This document shows positions 32,834 through 41,723 of a stretch of DNA of 64,000 bases, piece by piece; positions within the stretch are counted from its first letter, which is position 1; every line of letters begins with the position of its first letter. The notes beneath the pieces are model-generated. The model saw nothing but the letters and a program-made list of their open reading frames with translations, made no database searches and was not told where the DNA came from. The DNA is taken from positions 26,834-90,833 of the forward strand of contig DDWQ01000014.1 of the NCBI GenBank assembly GCA_002345745.1, in the 5' to 3' direction. This DNA is from Candidatus Moranbacteria bacterium UBA2282 (GTDB lineage Bacteria > Patescibacteriota > Minisyncoccia > Moranbacterales > UBA2206). The position numbers and the translations under genes are program-made.

Positions 32834-35770
32834 ATGGAAAATTACAATCCCAAGGAAATTGAGGTAAAATGGCAGAAAAAATGGCTTGAACAAGCCTCAG
32901 AAAAAATTGACAAGGATGATACTAAGAAAAAATACTATATTTTGGATATGTTTCCATACCCATCTGGAACAGGCTTGCATATGGGGCATACAGAGAGCTA
33001 TACAGCTAGCGATGTTTTCTATCGTTTTAAAAAGATGCAAGGTTTTAATGTCTTACATCCACAAGGCTTTGACTCATTTGGTTTGCCGGCGGAAAACTAT
33101 GCTATCAAAACAGGTATTCCTCCAACTGAAACCACTAGAGAAAATATAGATAATTATATTCGCCAGATGAAATCTTTGGGTTTCAACTATGATTTTTCGG
33201 AGCAAGCTGTTACAAGCGATCCAGAATATTACAAATGGACACAATGGATTTTCACAGAGTTCTATAAAAACGGATTAGTATATAAAAAAACTCAAAAAAC
33301 CAACTGGTGTTCTTCTTGTCAAACGGTTATTGCTAATGAACAAGTAGTTGAAAATAAATGTGAACGATGCGGAACGGAAATTGAGCAAAAAGAAGTTCCA
33401 ACGTGGTTTTTCAAAATCACAGATTTCGCTGAAGAATTGATTGCCGACTTGGATAATGTTGATTGGCCGGAACATACTAAAAAAAATCAACGAAATTGGA
33501 TTGGGAAAAGTGAAGGAGCAAGCGTAAAATTCCAAATTGAGGTCAAAGGCTCTAAGAGCCCAATTGGGCTCTTAGAGCCTAACGTTGTCGAGGTATTTAC
33601 TACGAGAGTAGATACTATATTTGGTGTAACATATTTAGTTGTTGCTCCAGAGCATGAAATAATTTCAAATTTAAAATCTAAAATCTCAAATTTTGATAAG
33701 GTTTCCGAGTATATTGAAAAATCAAAAAACAAAACTGAGTTGGATAGAATGGAAGCCAAGGAAAAAACAGGTGTAGAATTGGAAGGCATCAAAGCGGTCA
33801 ATCCATTTAATGGTGAGGAAGCGCCGGTTTTTGTGGCTGACTATGTCTTGGGAAATTATGGCACCGGCGCCGTGATGGCTGTGCCGGCGCATGATGAAAG
33901 GGATTTTGAGTTTGCGAAAAAATATGAATTGCCAGTCAAGCAATCAATCACGCCAAATATTAAAAATTATCAAACAACAATTAAAGTTCTTGATATTTTA
34001 AAAAGTATTAACGAAGTAGCACAAGAAAGAAATGTCAAGATTTGGTTAACTGGAGGATTATCTATTCCATTTTATTCTAGCGTTATTTACAGAGCACATT
34101 CAGATTTAGACTTAATCGCTAAAGATGAAAATGACTTTAAGATGGCAATTCATATTTTTGAAGATTTAGGTTTTGAAAAAGTAAGAGAGAAAAAACTATC
34201 AGAGAGTCTAACTAATTTTATTTACAAGAAGGATGATATTGAAATTGATATTGGTCCAAATAAATCAGAATTTGATTTAAGGGATGATGATTTTGAGGAA
34301 GACTTAAAGAGTTATTCTAATTTTTCAGCTTTAACCCTAAGTAAACGGTTTATCAGGAGCGTAAAAGAGGTTCAGTTGAAGAATAGAAATGAAGATAAGG
34401 ACAAAATGGATCAGGAATATTTGGATGGTAAAATCTTGACTGACGATGGTGTTTTAGTTAATTCTGCTGAATTTACTAGTTTAACTTCAGAACAAGCGCG
34501 GGAAAAAATGACGGAGTGGTTGGAAGAAAAAGGCTTGGGCAAAAAAGTTGTGAATTATCGCTTACGCGATTGGTCAATTTCACGGCAAAGATATTGGGGT
34601 TGTCCGATTCCAATTGTATATTCACCAGATGGTGAGCCACATTTAGTTTCTGAGCAACATTTACCATGGATTCTGCCCACGGATGTGGATTTTGTGCCCA
34701 CAGGTGTTTCACCGTTGGCCAAATCAGAAGAATTGAAAAAAAGAACGGAAGAAATTTTCGGAAAGGGCTGGACTGCAGAATATGACACGATGGACACCTT
34801 TGTGGATTCGTCTTGGTATTTCTTGAGATATCCGGATGTGCATAATACGGAAGAATTCTGCTGTTCAAAAAGAAAAGAATGGTTGCCAGTGGATATGTAC
34901 ATCGGAGGTGCTGAACACACCTATATGCATTTGCTGTATGCCAGATTTTTCGTGAAAGCCCTGCATAAAATTGGACATTTGAATTTTTCAGAACCATTTT
35001 TAAAACTTCGTCATCAAGGTATGGTCTTGGATAAGGATGGCAAGAAAATGTCCAAATCCAAAGGTAATGTGATTAACCCGGATGATATGGTGAAAAGATT
35101 CGGCGCGGACGCAGTTAGGACATATATGCTATTTGTGGCACCACTTGAAGATGCGGTGATGTGGAATGAAGAAAACATAGTGGGCGTGCGAAGATTTTTG
35201 GATCGAGTTTGGAATTTGTATGTGGATTTTTTAAATAATTTTGACAGTCAAAGAAATGTTACACATAGAGAATCCGATATACAATTAGCAAAAACTATAA
35301 AAATAGTAACAGATGATCTAGATAATTTTAAATTTAATACAGCTGTGGCATCGATGATGAAATTTGTTAATTATCTGTATGGGAGAAAAAACAAGGATGG
35401 AGAATTAGGAGTTGTAAATATAGAAATAGCATTTGCTTTCTTAAAATTATTACATCCATTTGCTCCTCATATGACTTCGGAATTGTTTGTTAAAGTGCAA
35501 GAACGCGACGATAGCTTAAGCGGTAAAAATAATATTTTAAATGAAGACTGGCCAGAACCAAAAAAAGAGCTTTTAATTGATGAAAAAATAAATTTAGTTA
35601 TTCAGGTCAACGGTAAAGTGCGCGATATGCTGGAGGTTGATGCAGAAATTACCGAGGATGATGCAAAAAAAGTTGCCATGGAAAGTGAAAAAATAAAAAA
35701 TCACATTAGCGGAAAAGAAATTAAAAAAATTATTTATGTCAAAAATAAACTCGTGAGCATTGTAACTTAA
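32834..35770 (+). CDS. leuS: Leucyl-tRNA synthetase with inserted nucleotidyltransferase-like domain
   Basis: A 978-residue class I synthetase, about 120-150 residues longer than usual. HIGH appears as GLHMGHTES near residues 51-59 and KMSKS as KKMSKSKGN near 737-745. A CxxC pair occurs twice in the connective domain (CSSC and CERC), followed by the editing domain. After the editing-domain segment DERDFEFAKKYELPVKQ, an extra domain (about residues 375-520) interrupts the protein. It contains WLTGGLSIPF (404-413), SDLDLIA (423-429) and a third acidic strand EIDIG (about 476), the G-G...D-x-D...D pattern of nucleotidyltransferase folds. Normal LeuRS sequence resumes at DGVLVNSAEF. A second, smaller insertion is the 34-bp palindrome at 33547. 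Confidence 0.93.
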   Translation: MENYNPKEIEVKWQKKWLEQASEKIDKDDTKKKYYILDMFPYPSGTGLHMGHTESYTASDVFYRFKKMQGFNVLHPQGFDSFGLPAENYAIKTGIPPTETTRENIDNYIRQMKSLGFNYDFSEQAVTSDPEYYKWTQWIFTEFYKNGLVYKKTQKTNWCSSCQTVIANEQVVENKCERCGTEIEQKEVPTWFFKITDFAEELIADLDNVDWPEHTKKNQRNWIGKSEGASVKFQIEVKGSKSPIGLLEPNVVEVFTTRVDTIFGVTYLVVAPEHEIISNLKSKISNFDKVSEYIEKSKNKTELDRMEAKEKTGVELEGIKAVNPFNGEEAPVFVADYVLGNYGTGAVMAVPAHDERDFEFAKKYELPVKQSITPNIKNYQTTIKVLDILKSINEVAQERNVKIWLTGGLSIPFYSSVIYRAHSDLDLIAKDENDFKMAIHIFEDLGFEKVREKKLSESLTNFIYKKDDIEIDIGPNKSEFDLRDDDFEEDLKSYSNFSALTLSKRFIRSVKEVQLKNRNEDKDKMDQEYLDGKILTDDGVLVNSAEFTSLTSEQAREKMTEWLEEKGLGKKVVNYRLRDWSISRQRYWGCPIPIVYSPDGEPHLVSEQHLPWILPTDVDFVPTGVSPLAKSEELKKRTEEIFGKGWTAEYDTMDTFVDSSWYFLRYPDVHNTEEFCCSKRKEWLPVDMYIGGAEHTYMHLLYARFFVKALHKIGHLNFSEPFLKLRHQGMVLDKDGKKMSKSKGNVINPDDMVKRFGADAVRTYMLFVAPLEDAVMWNEENIVGVRRFLDRVWNLYVDFLNNFDSQRNVTHRESDIQLAKTIKIVTDDLDNFKFNTAVASMMKFVNYLYGRKNKDGELGVVNIEIAFAFLKLLHPFAPHMTSELFVKVQERDDSLSGKNNILNEDWPEPKKELLIDEKINLVIQVNGKVRDMLEVDAEITEDDAKKVAMESEKIKNHISGKEIKKIIYVKNKLVSIVT
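33547..33580. repeat. Perfect 34-bp palindrome inside leuS
   Basis: The arm AGGCTCTAAGAGCCCAA (33547-33563) is directly followed by its exact reverse complement (33564-33580). It encodes about 11 residues (GSKSPIGLLEP) in the editing-domain hairpin, where LeuRS proteins usually have a short turn. The core GGCTCTAAGAGCCC recurs at the glmS terminator (41640-41653). Confidence 0.8.
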
Positions 35771-35779
35771 TTTCTTAAT

Positions 35780-35801
35780 AGACTTATTATGCAATAAGTC
35801 T
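35780..35801. repeat. AGACTTATT hairpin repeat (compensated copy)
   Basis: AGACTTATT (35780-35788), loop ATGC, AATAAGTCT (35793-35801), a perfect 9-bp stem. Compared with 31650-31671 one pair changes from G-C to A-T on both sides. It lies just after the leuS stop and ends directly before the start of the next gene. Confidence 0.75.
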
Positions 35802-35802
35802 A

Positions 35803-36579
35803 ATGATAAAAAATATGCAAGTAGTAATTTTAGCAGCTGGAAGAGGGAAGAGAATGCAAGATCTAACCAAAGGAATGTCAAAGTCGATGTTGAAAATCAA
35901 AGGCAAACCGATTTTGGAACATAAAATTAATATGTTGCCGAAGGAAATCACGGAAATTGTTTTTGTGATTGGTTACTATGGCGAGCATATTATGAGTCAC
36001 TTCAAAAGATATTTTAATGGTCGGAAAATTACCTATGTTTTCCAGACAAATTTGAATGGCACAGGTGGTGCACTATTTTTAGCTAAAAGTATTTTGAAAG
36101 ATAAATTTTTAGTGATGATGGGAGATGACCTCTATCACAAAAAAGATTTAAAAAAAATGCTTAAGCATGACTTGGCTATATTGGGGCGTGAAGTAGTAGA
36201 CATAAGCAAATTTGGCATCATCAAAACCAATGGTAAAGGCCATATGATTGAAATTGTTGAGAAGCCAAAAAAATCAAAAGATAAATTAGCTAATACTGGC
36301 GTCTATATTTTGAATAAAAAAATCTTCGATTATGATCTAGTACCGATTGGCGGGGGTGAATTTGGTTTGCCACAAACGATGGCTAAAATGGCCAAAGATT
36401 ATCCAATTAAAGTTGAAACAGCAACTATCTGGCATGCTATTGGTAATCCGGATGACTTGGCAAAAGCAGAAAAAATTATTCATAAATTTGAGGAAAAGCA
36501 AAAAACAGTGAAAGCTGTAAAAACTACAGAAATTGTAAAGAATGTAAAAATTAAAAAAACTAAAAAACACAAGGAATAG
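35803..36579 (+). CDS. NDP-sugar pyrophosphorylase-like nucleotidyltransferase
   Basis: A 258-residue protein of the sugar-1-phosphate nucleotidylyltransferase family (RmlA/GlmU/GlgC type). The N-terminal nucleotide-binding motif is VVILAAGRGKRM, followed by LKIKGKPILEH and the GTGGALFLAK segment. The metal-binding acidic pair is in LVMMGDDLYH. It ends with a Lys-rich tail (KKTKKHKE). It would activate a sugar phosphate for surface glycans; the sugar cannot be told by eye. The ATG at 35815 (MQVVILAAG) is an equally good start. It begins an operon with yvcK, the HAD gene and the Nramp-like gene. Confidence 0.85.
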   Translation: MIKNMQVVILAAGRGKRMQDLTKGMSKSMLKIKGKPILEHKINMLPKEITEIVFVIGYYGEHIMSHFKRYFNGRKITYVFQTNLNGTGGALFLAKSILKDKFLVMMGDDLYHKKDLKKMLKHDLAILGREVVDISKFGIIKTNGKGHMIEIVEKPKKSKDKLANTGVYILNKKIFDYDLVPIGGGEFGLPQTMAKMAKDYPIKVETATIWHAIGNPDDLAKAEKIIHKFEEKQKTVKAVKTTEIVKNVKIKKTKKHKE

Positions 36580-36589
36580 AAAATATTTT

Positions 36590-37618
36590 ATGAAAAATAA
36601 AAATATTGTCACAATCGGCGGTGGAACAGGTAGCTTTACATTGCTTTCAGGACTAAAAAAATATCCTGTAAATATCTCTGCCATTGTTTCTATGGCAGAT
36701 GACGGTGGCTCAACTGGTGTCTTGCGTGATGAGCTTGGAGTTTTGCCACCAGGAGATGTAAGGCAATGTTTAGTGGCTCTCAGTGATTCTTCTGATATAT
36801 TACGTAAGCTAATGAATTATCGTTTTGAAAAGGGTGGTCTTTCTGGGCATAATTTTGGCAATCTTTTATTATCGGCGCTAGAAAAAATTACTGGAAATTT
36901 TTCTTCAGGCGTAGAGGAGGCGGCTAAAATTTTGAATGTCAAAGGCGAAGTAATCCCAGTTACTAATGATAATATGCGATTGGCGATAAAACTGAAAAAC
37001 GGCAAGATTATTTTAGGTGAAAAAGAGTTGGATCATAATAAGGAAATTCAGAATATTGGTATAGAAAAAATAAATCTAGAATCAAAAGTTGCGGCCTATT
37101 CACGCGCGTTAGAAAGAATAAAAAAAGCTAAATTTATAATCATTGGCCCGGGCGACTTGTATGGTTCAATTTTACCAAATCTTTTAGTGTCGGGAATTTC
37201 TGAAGCTATTAAAAATTCCAAAGCGAAAGTTATTTATAATTGCAACTTAACTAATAAAAAAGGGCAGACTTCTGATTTTGCGATTGATGATTATGTCAGT
37301 ATAATAAATAAATATATTGGCAAGGACAGAATTGATTTTGTAACTTTTAATAATAAAAAACCAGCCAAAGAACTTATTGTAAAATATGAAAAAATTGAGG
37401 GCAAAGGAATTATTGTCTCTTTTGATAAAAATAAGACAAGACGCTACAAAATAATCCAAGCTGATTTATTGCACAGAATAAAAATAAAATTTGATGATAA
37501 TGATGCAATTTCAACCACTCGCTCATTTATTAGGCATGATAGCGAGCGGTTGGCAAAACTCATAATAATGATTCTAGAACTTGGCGAATATGAAAATATA
37601 ATCAAGGAAATAATATAG
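36590..37618 (+). CDS. yvcK: YvcK/CofD-like gluconeogenesis factor
   Basis: A 342-residue protein of the YvcK branch of the CofD-like family. The motifs VTIGGGTGSFTLLSGLKKYP (about residues 5-24), MADDGGSTGVLRDELG (about 35-50), PPGDVRQCL (about 53-61) and IIGPGDLYGSILPNLL (about 180-195) are diagnostic. In Bacillus and Mycobacterium YvcK binds UDP-GlcNAc and tunes carbon flow into cell-wall precursors. That fits the nearby glmS, and the two may be linked in envelope supply. Spacing to its neighbours is 10 nt and 4 nt. Confidence 0.93.
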   Translation: MKNKNIVTIGGGTGSFTLLSGLKKYPVNISAIVSMADDGGSTGVLRDELGVLPPGDVRQCLVALSDSSDILRKLMNYRFEKGGLSGHNFGNLLLSALEKITGNFSSGVEEAAKILNVKGEVIPVTNDNMRLAIKLKNGKIILGEKELDHNKEIQNIGIEKINLESKVAAYSRALERIKKAKFIIIGPGDLYGSILPNLLVSGISEAIKNSKAKVIYNCNLTNKKGQTSDFAIDDYVSIINKYIGKDRIDFVTFNNKKPAKELIVKYEKIEGKGIIVSFDKNKTRRYKIIQADLLHRIKIKFDDNDAISTTRSFIRHDSERLAKLIIMILELGEYENIIKEII

Positions 37619-37622
37619 CAAG

Positions 37623-38273
37623 ATGAAAATTTTTATTGATTTTGATGATGTGTTGTTTAATACAAAAAAATTTAGAACTGACTATTTGAATATTTTTAAG
37701 AAACACGGGATATCCAAAAAAGTTTTTGAAGTATGCTATTATAGTGCAGTAAAAAGTAAAAAAAATATTAGGCAATATAATCCAGTAAAGCATATAGAAA
37801 GATTAACTAAGTTGAATAATATCAATCCAGTAGCACTACAAAAAGATGTAATTAATTTTGTAAAAGATACTAGCAAATATATTTTTAATGATGTTGGTAT
37901 TTTTTTAGAAAGATTTAAAAAAAGAGATTTGATTATTGCTTCTTTCTCAGAAACTGATTTTCAAAAAGCAAAAATAGTCAATTCTGGTATAACTAAAAAT
38001 TTTCACAAAGTCGAAATTATAAATGAGCTAAAATCAAGAATTGTTGGTAATTTAATTAAATCAGAAAAATTACTAGCTGATACAGATGTCTATTTTATTG
38101 ATGATAGAGTAGAACAATTAGCAGATGTTAAACAAAAATTTCCCCAAATTAAAACAATACTATTAAAAAGAAAAGAGGGGAGATATAATGATCGAAAAAA
38201 TAAATATTGTGATTTTGTTTGTCATAATTTAGAACAAGCTGAAAAAATTATTTTAAAATTTAATGGAAAATAA
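37623..38273 (+). CDS. HAD-like hydrolase family protein
   Basis: A 216-residue protein. The N-terminal motif IDFDDVLFNT (about residues 4-13) matches the HAD nucleophile motif D-x-D, with Asp5 and Asp7 in register. The middle strand carries LIIASFSETD (motif II-like Ser/Thr), a Lys-containing segment follows, and the late acidic motif DVYFIDDRVEQL (motif IV) is near residues 156-167. The substrate is unknown. It overlaps the next gene by 11 nt and follows yvcK by 4 nt, so it is translationally coupled within the operon. It is more AT-rich in appearance than its neighbours. Confidence 0.78.
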   Translation: MKIFIDFDDVLFNTKKFRTDYLNIFKKHGISKKVFEVCYYSAVKSKKNIRQYNPVKHIERLTKLNNINPVALQKDVINFVKDTSKYIFNDVGIFLERFKKRDLIIASFSETDFQKAKIVNSGITKNFHKVEIINELKSRIVGNLIKSEKLLADTDVYFIDDRVEQLADVKQKFPQIKTILLKRKEGRYNDRKNKYCDFVCHNLEQAEKIILKFNGK

Positions 38274-39765
38274 AAAGCAAAAAACAGGTGACGTAGAGAC
38301 GCGATTAATTGCGTCTCTACCTGAGGAAAAAACAAATGAAAAGTTTTTTACTCTGTCAGAATTTCGACATGAGGTTGGTATCCCACTGGTGCTAGCTAAG
38401 AAGCTAGTGCTTTGGGGTGAAATTGAAGCTGCGCGCGCGGTGGACGGAACTATTCGAATTGCTGGAACGGAAGTTTCAAGGGCGATTAAGCTTATTGAAA
38501 ATCCATGGGTTAAAGGTTATTATTTTGTGCGGGCGCTAGGACCAGGACTCATAACTGGCGCATCAGATGATGATCCATCAGGGATTGGAACCTATTCAGC
38601 GGTTGGGGCAAAATTTGGATTTGCTATTTTATGGATGGCTGCTTGGCTTCTTCCAATGATGCTAGCAATCCAAGAAGCTTGTGCTAGAATCGGAATTGTA
38701 ACTGGTCGTGGTTTGGCAGGTGTCTTGCAAAAACATTATAAAAAGAAATTCGTAGCTGGTGCGGTAGCACTTTTGATTATTGCAAATGTGGCTAACATTG
38801 GAGCAGATCTTGGGGCGATGGCTGCATCTTTGCAACTGTTAATGAAAATAAACTTCTATGTAGCTGTAACTTTTTTTGCATTGCTAACAATATTTCTTGA
38901 AATTTTTGTGGGTTACCATATTTATGTCAAAGTTTTGAAATGGTTGTCGATTTCCGTGTTGGCATATATTGTTGCTGGAATTATGATTAAGCCTGAATGG
39001 CACGAAGTTTTTAGCAACGCATTTATTCCGCAAATAAGTTTTAGCCGAGAATATGTTTTTGCTATGATTGCAGTTTTTGGAACCACAATTACTCCGTATT
39101 TATTTTTCTGGCAAGCTTCCGGAGAGGTTGAGGAGAATCGAGTACATAAAAAAATAGAAGGTTTTTTCCGCAAAAGAGAAAATCATCTGCATAATCGAAT
39201 TGTTAGAATGAGAACTGATGTTGGCACGGGGATGATTTTGGCGAATATTGTTTTCTTTTTTATCATATTGACGACCGCCCAAGTGCTTTTTAAAAATGGG
39301 ATAACTAGTATAGAGTCTGCTGAACAGGCGGCGTTAGCGTTGAAACCATTAGCGGGCAAACATGCTTTTCTGCTTTTTGCATTGGGCATCATTGGCACTG
39401 GAATGCTAGCGGTGCCAATTCTAGCTGGTTCGGGTGCCTATGCTTTGTCGGAAATAATGAAATGGCGCGAAGGATTGGAAGAAAAATTTTCCAGAGCTAA
39501 GGGTTTCTATATGATAATAACCATTTCTATTTTAGTGGGATTGTCTCTTAATTTTTTTCATATCAATCCAATTCTGGCTTTGTATTATTCTGCCTTTCTG
39601 AATGGTGTTATATCTGTGCCGCTTTTGATTGCAATTATGGTGGTTGGAAATGATGTGAAAATTATGGGCAAGGAAACACATCCAAAATGGGTTTGGTTTT
39701 TCGGCTGGCTGGCTATTATAGCAATGATAATTGCAATTATTACAGCAGTAATTTTATATTGGTAG
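38263..39765 (+). CDS. Nramp-related divalent cation transporter with N-terminal HTH-like extension
   Basis: A 500-residue protein with about 11 transmembrane helices. The Nramp unwound helix 1 motif appears as GASDDDPSGIG (about residues 100-110) instead of the classical DPGN. In helix 6 the classical MPH motif is replaced by TTITPYLFFWQ (about 271-281), so the metal-binding Met is missing. This resembles non-canonical Nramp relatives, some of which move Mg2+ rather than Mn2+/Fe2+. Residues 1-85 are an extension with a winged-helix-like stretch (FFTLSEFRHEVGIPLVLAKK) and a palindrome-coded segment. A later start is possible, but the overlap with the HAD gene favours this one. Confidence 0.83.
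   Translation: MENKKQKTGDVETRLIASLPEEKTNEKFFTLSEFRHEVGIPLVLAKKLVLWGEIEAARAVDGTIRIAGTEVSRAIKLIENPWVKGYYFVRALGPGLITGASDDDPSGIGTYSAVGAKFGFAILWMAAWLLPMMLAIQEACARIGIVTGRGLAGVLQKHYKKKFVAGAVALLIIANVANIGADLGAMAASLQLLMKINFYVAVTFFALLTIFLEIFVGYHIYVKVLKWLSISVLAYIVAGIMIKPEWHEVFSNAFIPQISFSREYVFAMIAVFGTTITPYLFFWQASGEVEENRVHKKIEGFFRKRENHLHNRIVRMRTDVGTGMILANIVFFFIILTTAQVLFKNGITSIESAEQAALALKPLAGKHAFLLFALGIIGTGMLAVPILAGSGAYALSEIMKWREGLEEKFSRAKGFYMIITISILVGLSLNFFHINPILALYYSAFLNGVISVPLLIAIMVVGNDVKIMGKETHPKWVWFFGWLAIIAMIIAIITAVILYW
38293..38320. repeat. 28-bp GTAGAGACGC palindrome inside the Nramp-like gene
   Basis: GTAGAGACGC (38293-38302) and GCGTCTCTAC (38311-38320) are perfect inverted repeats around GATTAATT, with only a G/T mismatch in the centre. 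It encodes about 10 residues (VETRLIASLP) near the N-terminus, in an apparently unconserved linker. Confidence 0.75.
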
Positions 39766-39798
39766 TAAGATTGATTAATTTAAAAATAAGATAAATTT

Positions 39799-41625
39799 AT
39801 GTGTGGAATTGTTGGCTATATTGGAAAACAAAAAGCCCAATCGATCTTGGTCGAAGGCTTAAAGAGACTTGAATATCGAGGTTATGATTCTGCCGGCATC
39901 GCTATATTGGATGGAAATTCAGTTTTTTCAGCAAAGGCTGTTGGCAAAGTTGTTGAATTAGAAAAAAAGATAGTAAATCAAAATATCGATGGAAACATTG
40001 GTATTGCACACACGCGTTGGGCTACTCATGGCATTCCATCTGGAATAAATGCTCATCCTCATTGTGATTGCAAAGGCAAGATCTGGCTTGTGCATAATGG
40101 AATATTCGAAAATTATCAACAAATAAAACAACATTTAACAGAAAAGGGACATATTTTTAAATCAGAAACTGATACGGAGGCACTTGCTCATTTGATAGAG
40201 GATTTATATGACGGCGATTTGTTAGAAGCAGTAAAAAATGCACTAAAGATAGTAAGGGGAACTTATGGTATCGTTGTTTTTCATGCAGATGAGCCAAATA
40301 AAATTATCGCTGCTAAAAAAGGCTCACCATTGGTCATCGGTTTAGGCACTGATGAAACTATAATAGCTTCTGATGTTTCTGCAATCTTACGACACACAAA
40401 GCAAGTCATTTATCTTGATGATGGAGAAATTGCAATGATTGATAATAATGGACTAAAAATATTCAATTCTGATAATGCTGAAATAACAAAAGAAGTTAGT
40501 GAGATAGAGTGGGATATAAATCAAGCGCAAAAAGATGGTTATCCACATTTTATGATTAAGGAAATTTTTGCACAACCAGAAACAATAACTAGTAGTATTC
40601 GCGGAAGACTGCTGGTAGAGGAAGGCAAGGCAAAGCTTGGCGGTCTTCATTCTGTAGCTGAAAAACTCAGAGGCATAGACAGAATTGTTCTAGTTGCCTG
40701 CGGGACAGCCAGATGTGCTGCACTTGTAGGTGAATATATGCTCGAAGAATATGCTGGAATACCAACAGAAGTTGATTATGCTCATGAATTTAGGTATAAA
40801 AAACAAATTTTAGATAGCAAAACGGTGGTTATTGTTTTGAGTCAATCAGGAGAAACAGCTGATTCTCTAGCCGCAGTTAAGGAAGCCAAAGAAAAAGGAA
40901 TTCTAACTTTAGGAATTGTGAATGCAGTTGGATCTTCAATTGCTAGAGAAACTGACGCGGGAATATATAATCATGTTGGACCAGAAATTTCCGTAGCATC
41001 AACAAAGGCCTTCACCTCTCAGCTTGCCATTCTGTCTTTGCTGACTCTTTTTCTAGGTAGACAGCGGGATATGTCCCTCGTGACCGGACAAAGAATTGCA
41101 AAGGAATTGTTGCTTTTACCGGAAAAAATAAAGAAGGTTTTAGAATTGGATGATCAAATAAAAGATATTGCGAAAAAATATAGCAAGGCTACAAGTTTTG
41201 CTTTCTTAGGTAGAAAGTATAATCATCCCGTAGCTTTTGAAGGAGCAATAAAATTAAAAGAGCTTTCATATATTCATGCTGAGGGTTTTCCTGCAGGAGA
41301 GATGAAGCACGGTCCGATTGCTATGATTGATGAAAATTTTCCGTCATTTTATTTTATCCCGCAAGATAGTGTTTATGAAAAAAATATAAGTAATATGCAA
41401 GAGATAAAAGCACGTGGCGGGAAAGTCATCGTTGTTGCTACGGAGGGTGATGAAAAAATAAAAGATATCGCCGATGATGTGATTTATATTCCCAAAACAT
41501 TAGAAATGCTTACTCCCATATTAGCTACGATTCCAACCCAGCTTTTTGCATATCATATGGCAGTGCTAAAAGGCTTGGACGTTGATAAGCCCAGAAATTT
41601 AGCCAAATCAGTGACAGTGGAATAG
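39799..41625 (+). CDS. glmS: Glutamine-fructose-6-phosphate transaminase (isomerizing)
   Basis: A 608-residue enzyme making glucosamine-6-phosphate, the entry to UDP-GlcNAc and peptidoglycan. The N-terminal Ntn amidotransferase domain starts with MCGIVGYIG, where Cys2 becomes the nucleophile after Met removal; HTRWATHG (about residues 73-80) binds glutamine. Two SIS sugar-isomerase domains follow (VLSQSGETADSLAA near 348-361; the second after 440). The C-terminal DKPRNLAKSVTVE is canonical. No glmS ribozyme is apparent in the 33-nt gap upstream. A terminator follows at 41646. Confidence 0.97.
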   Translation: MCGIVGYIGKQKAQSILVEGLKRLEYRGYDSAGIAILDGNSVFSAKAVGKVVELEKKIVNQNIDGNIGIAHTRWATHGIPSGINAHPHCDCKGKIWLVHNGIFENYQQIKQHLTEKGHIFKSETDTEALAHLIEDLYDGDLLEAVKNALKIVRGTYGIVVFHADEPNKIIAAKKGSPLVIGLGTDETIIASDVSAILRHTKQVIYLDDGEIAMIDNNGLKIFNSDNAEITKEVSEIEWDINQAQKDGYPHFMIKEIFAQPETITSSIRGRLLVEEGKAKLGGLHSVAEKLRGIDRIVLVACGTARCAALVGEYMLEEYAGIPTEVDYAHEFRYKKQILDSKTVVIVLSQSGETADSLAAVKEAKEKGILTLGIVNAVGSSIARETDAGIYNHVGPEISVASTKAFTSQLAILSLLTLFLGRQRDMSLVTGQRIAKELLLLPEKIKKVLELDDQIKDIAKKYSKATSFAFLGRKYNHPVAFEGAIKLKELSYIHAEGFPAGEMKHGPIAMIDENFPSFYFIPQDSVYEKNISNMQEIKARGGKVIVVATEGDEKIKDIADDVIYIPKTLEMLTPILATIPTQLFAYHMAVLKGLDVDKPRNLAKSVTVE

Positions 41626-41645
41626 GGCAATTCTCAAAAGGCTCT

Positions 41646-41670
41646 AAGAGCCCTAGTGGGCTCTTTTTTA
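41646..41670 (+). terminator. Terminator after glmS
   Basis: AAGAGCCC (41646-41653) pairs perfectly with GGGCTCTT (41658-41665) around TAGT, followed by T. The sequence shares GGCTCTAAGAGCCC with the palindrome inside leuS, so the repeat family may act as a terminator here. Confidence 0.85.
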
Positions 41671-41723
41671 TGAAAAATTATTTCTTGTTGATTAAATAGC
41701 CAATCTGGAGTAGAGTTCTAGAT

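Noticed and set aside
33956..34393. Intein in leuS
   Set aside because: No Cys/Ser splice junctions or terminal His-Asn motif are visible; the motifs fit a nucleotidyltransferase fold instead.
39766..39798. glmS ribozyme upstream of glmS
   Set aside because: The gap is only 33 nt and A/T-rich, too short for the ribozyme.
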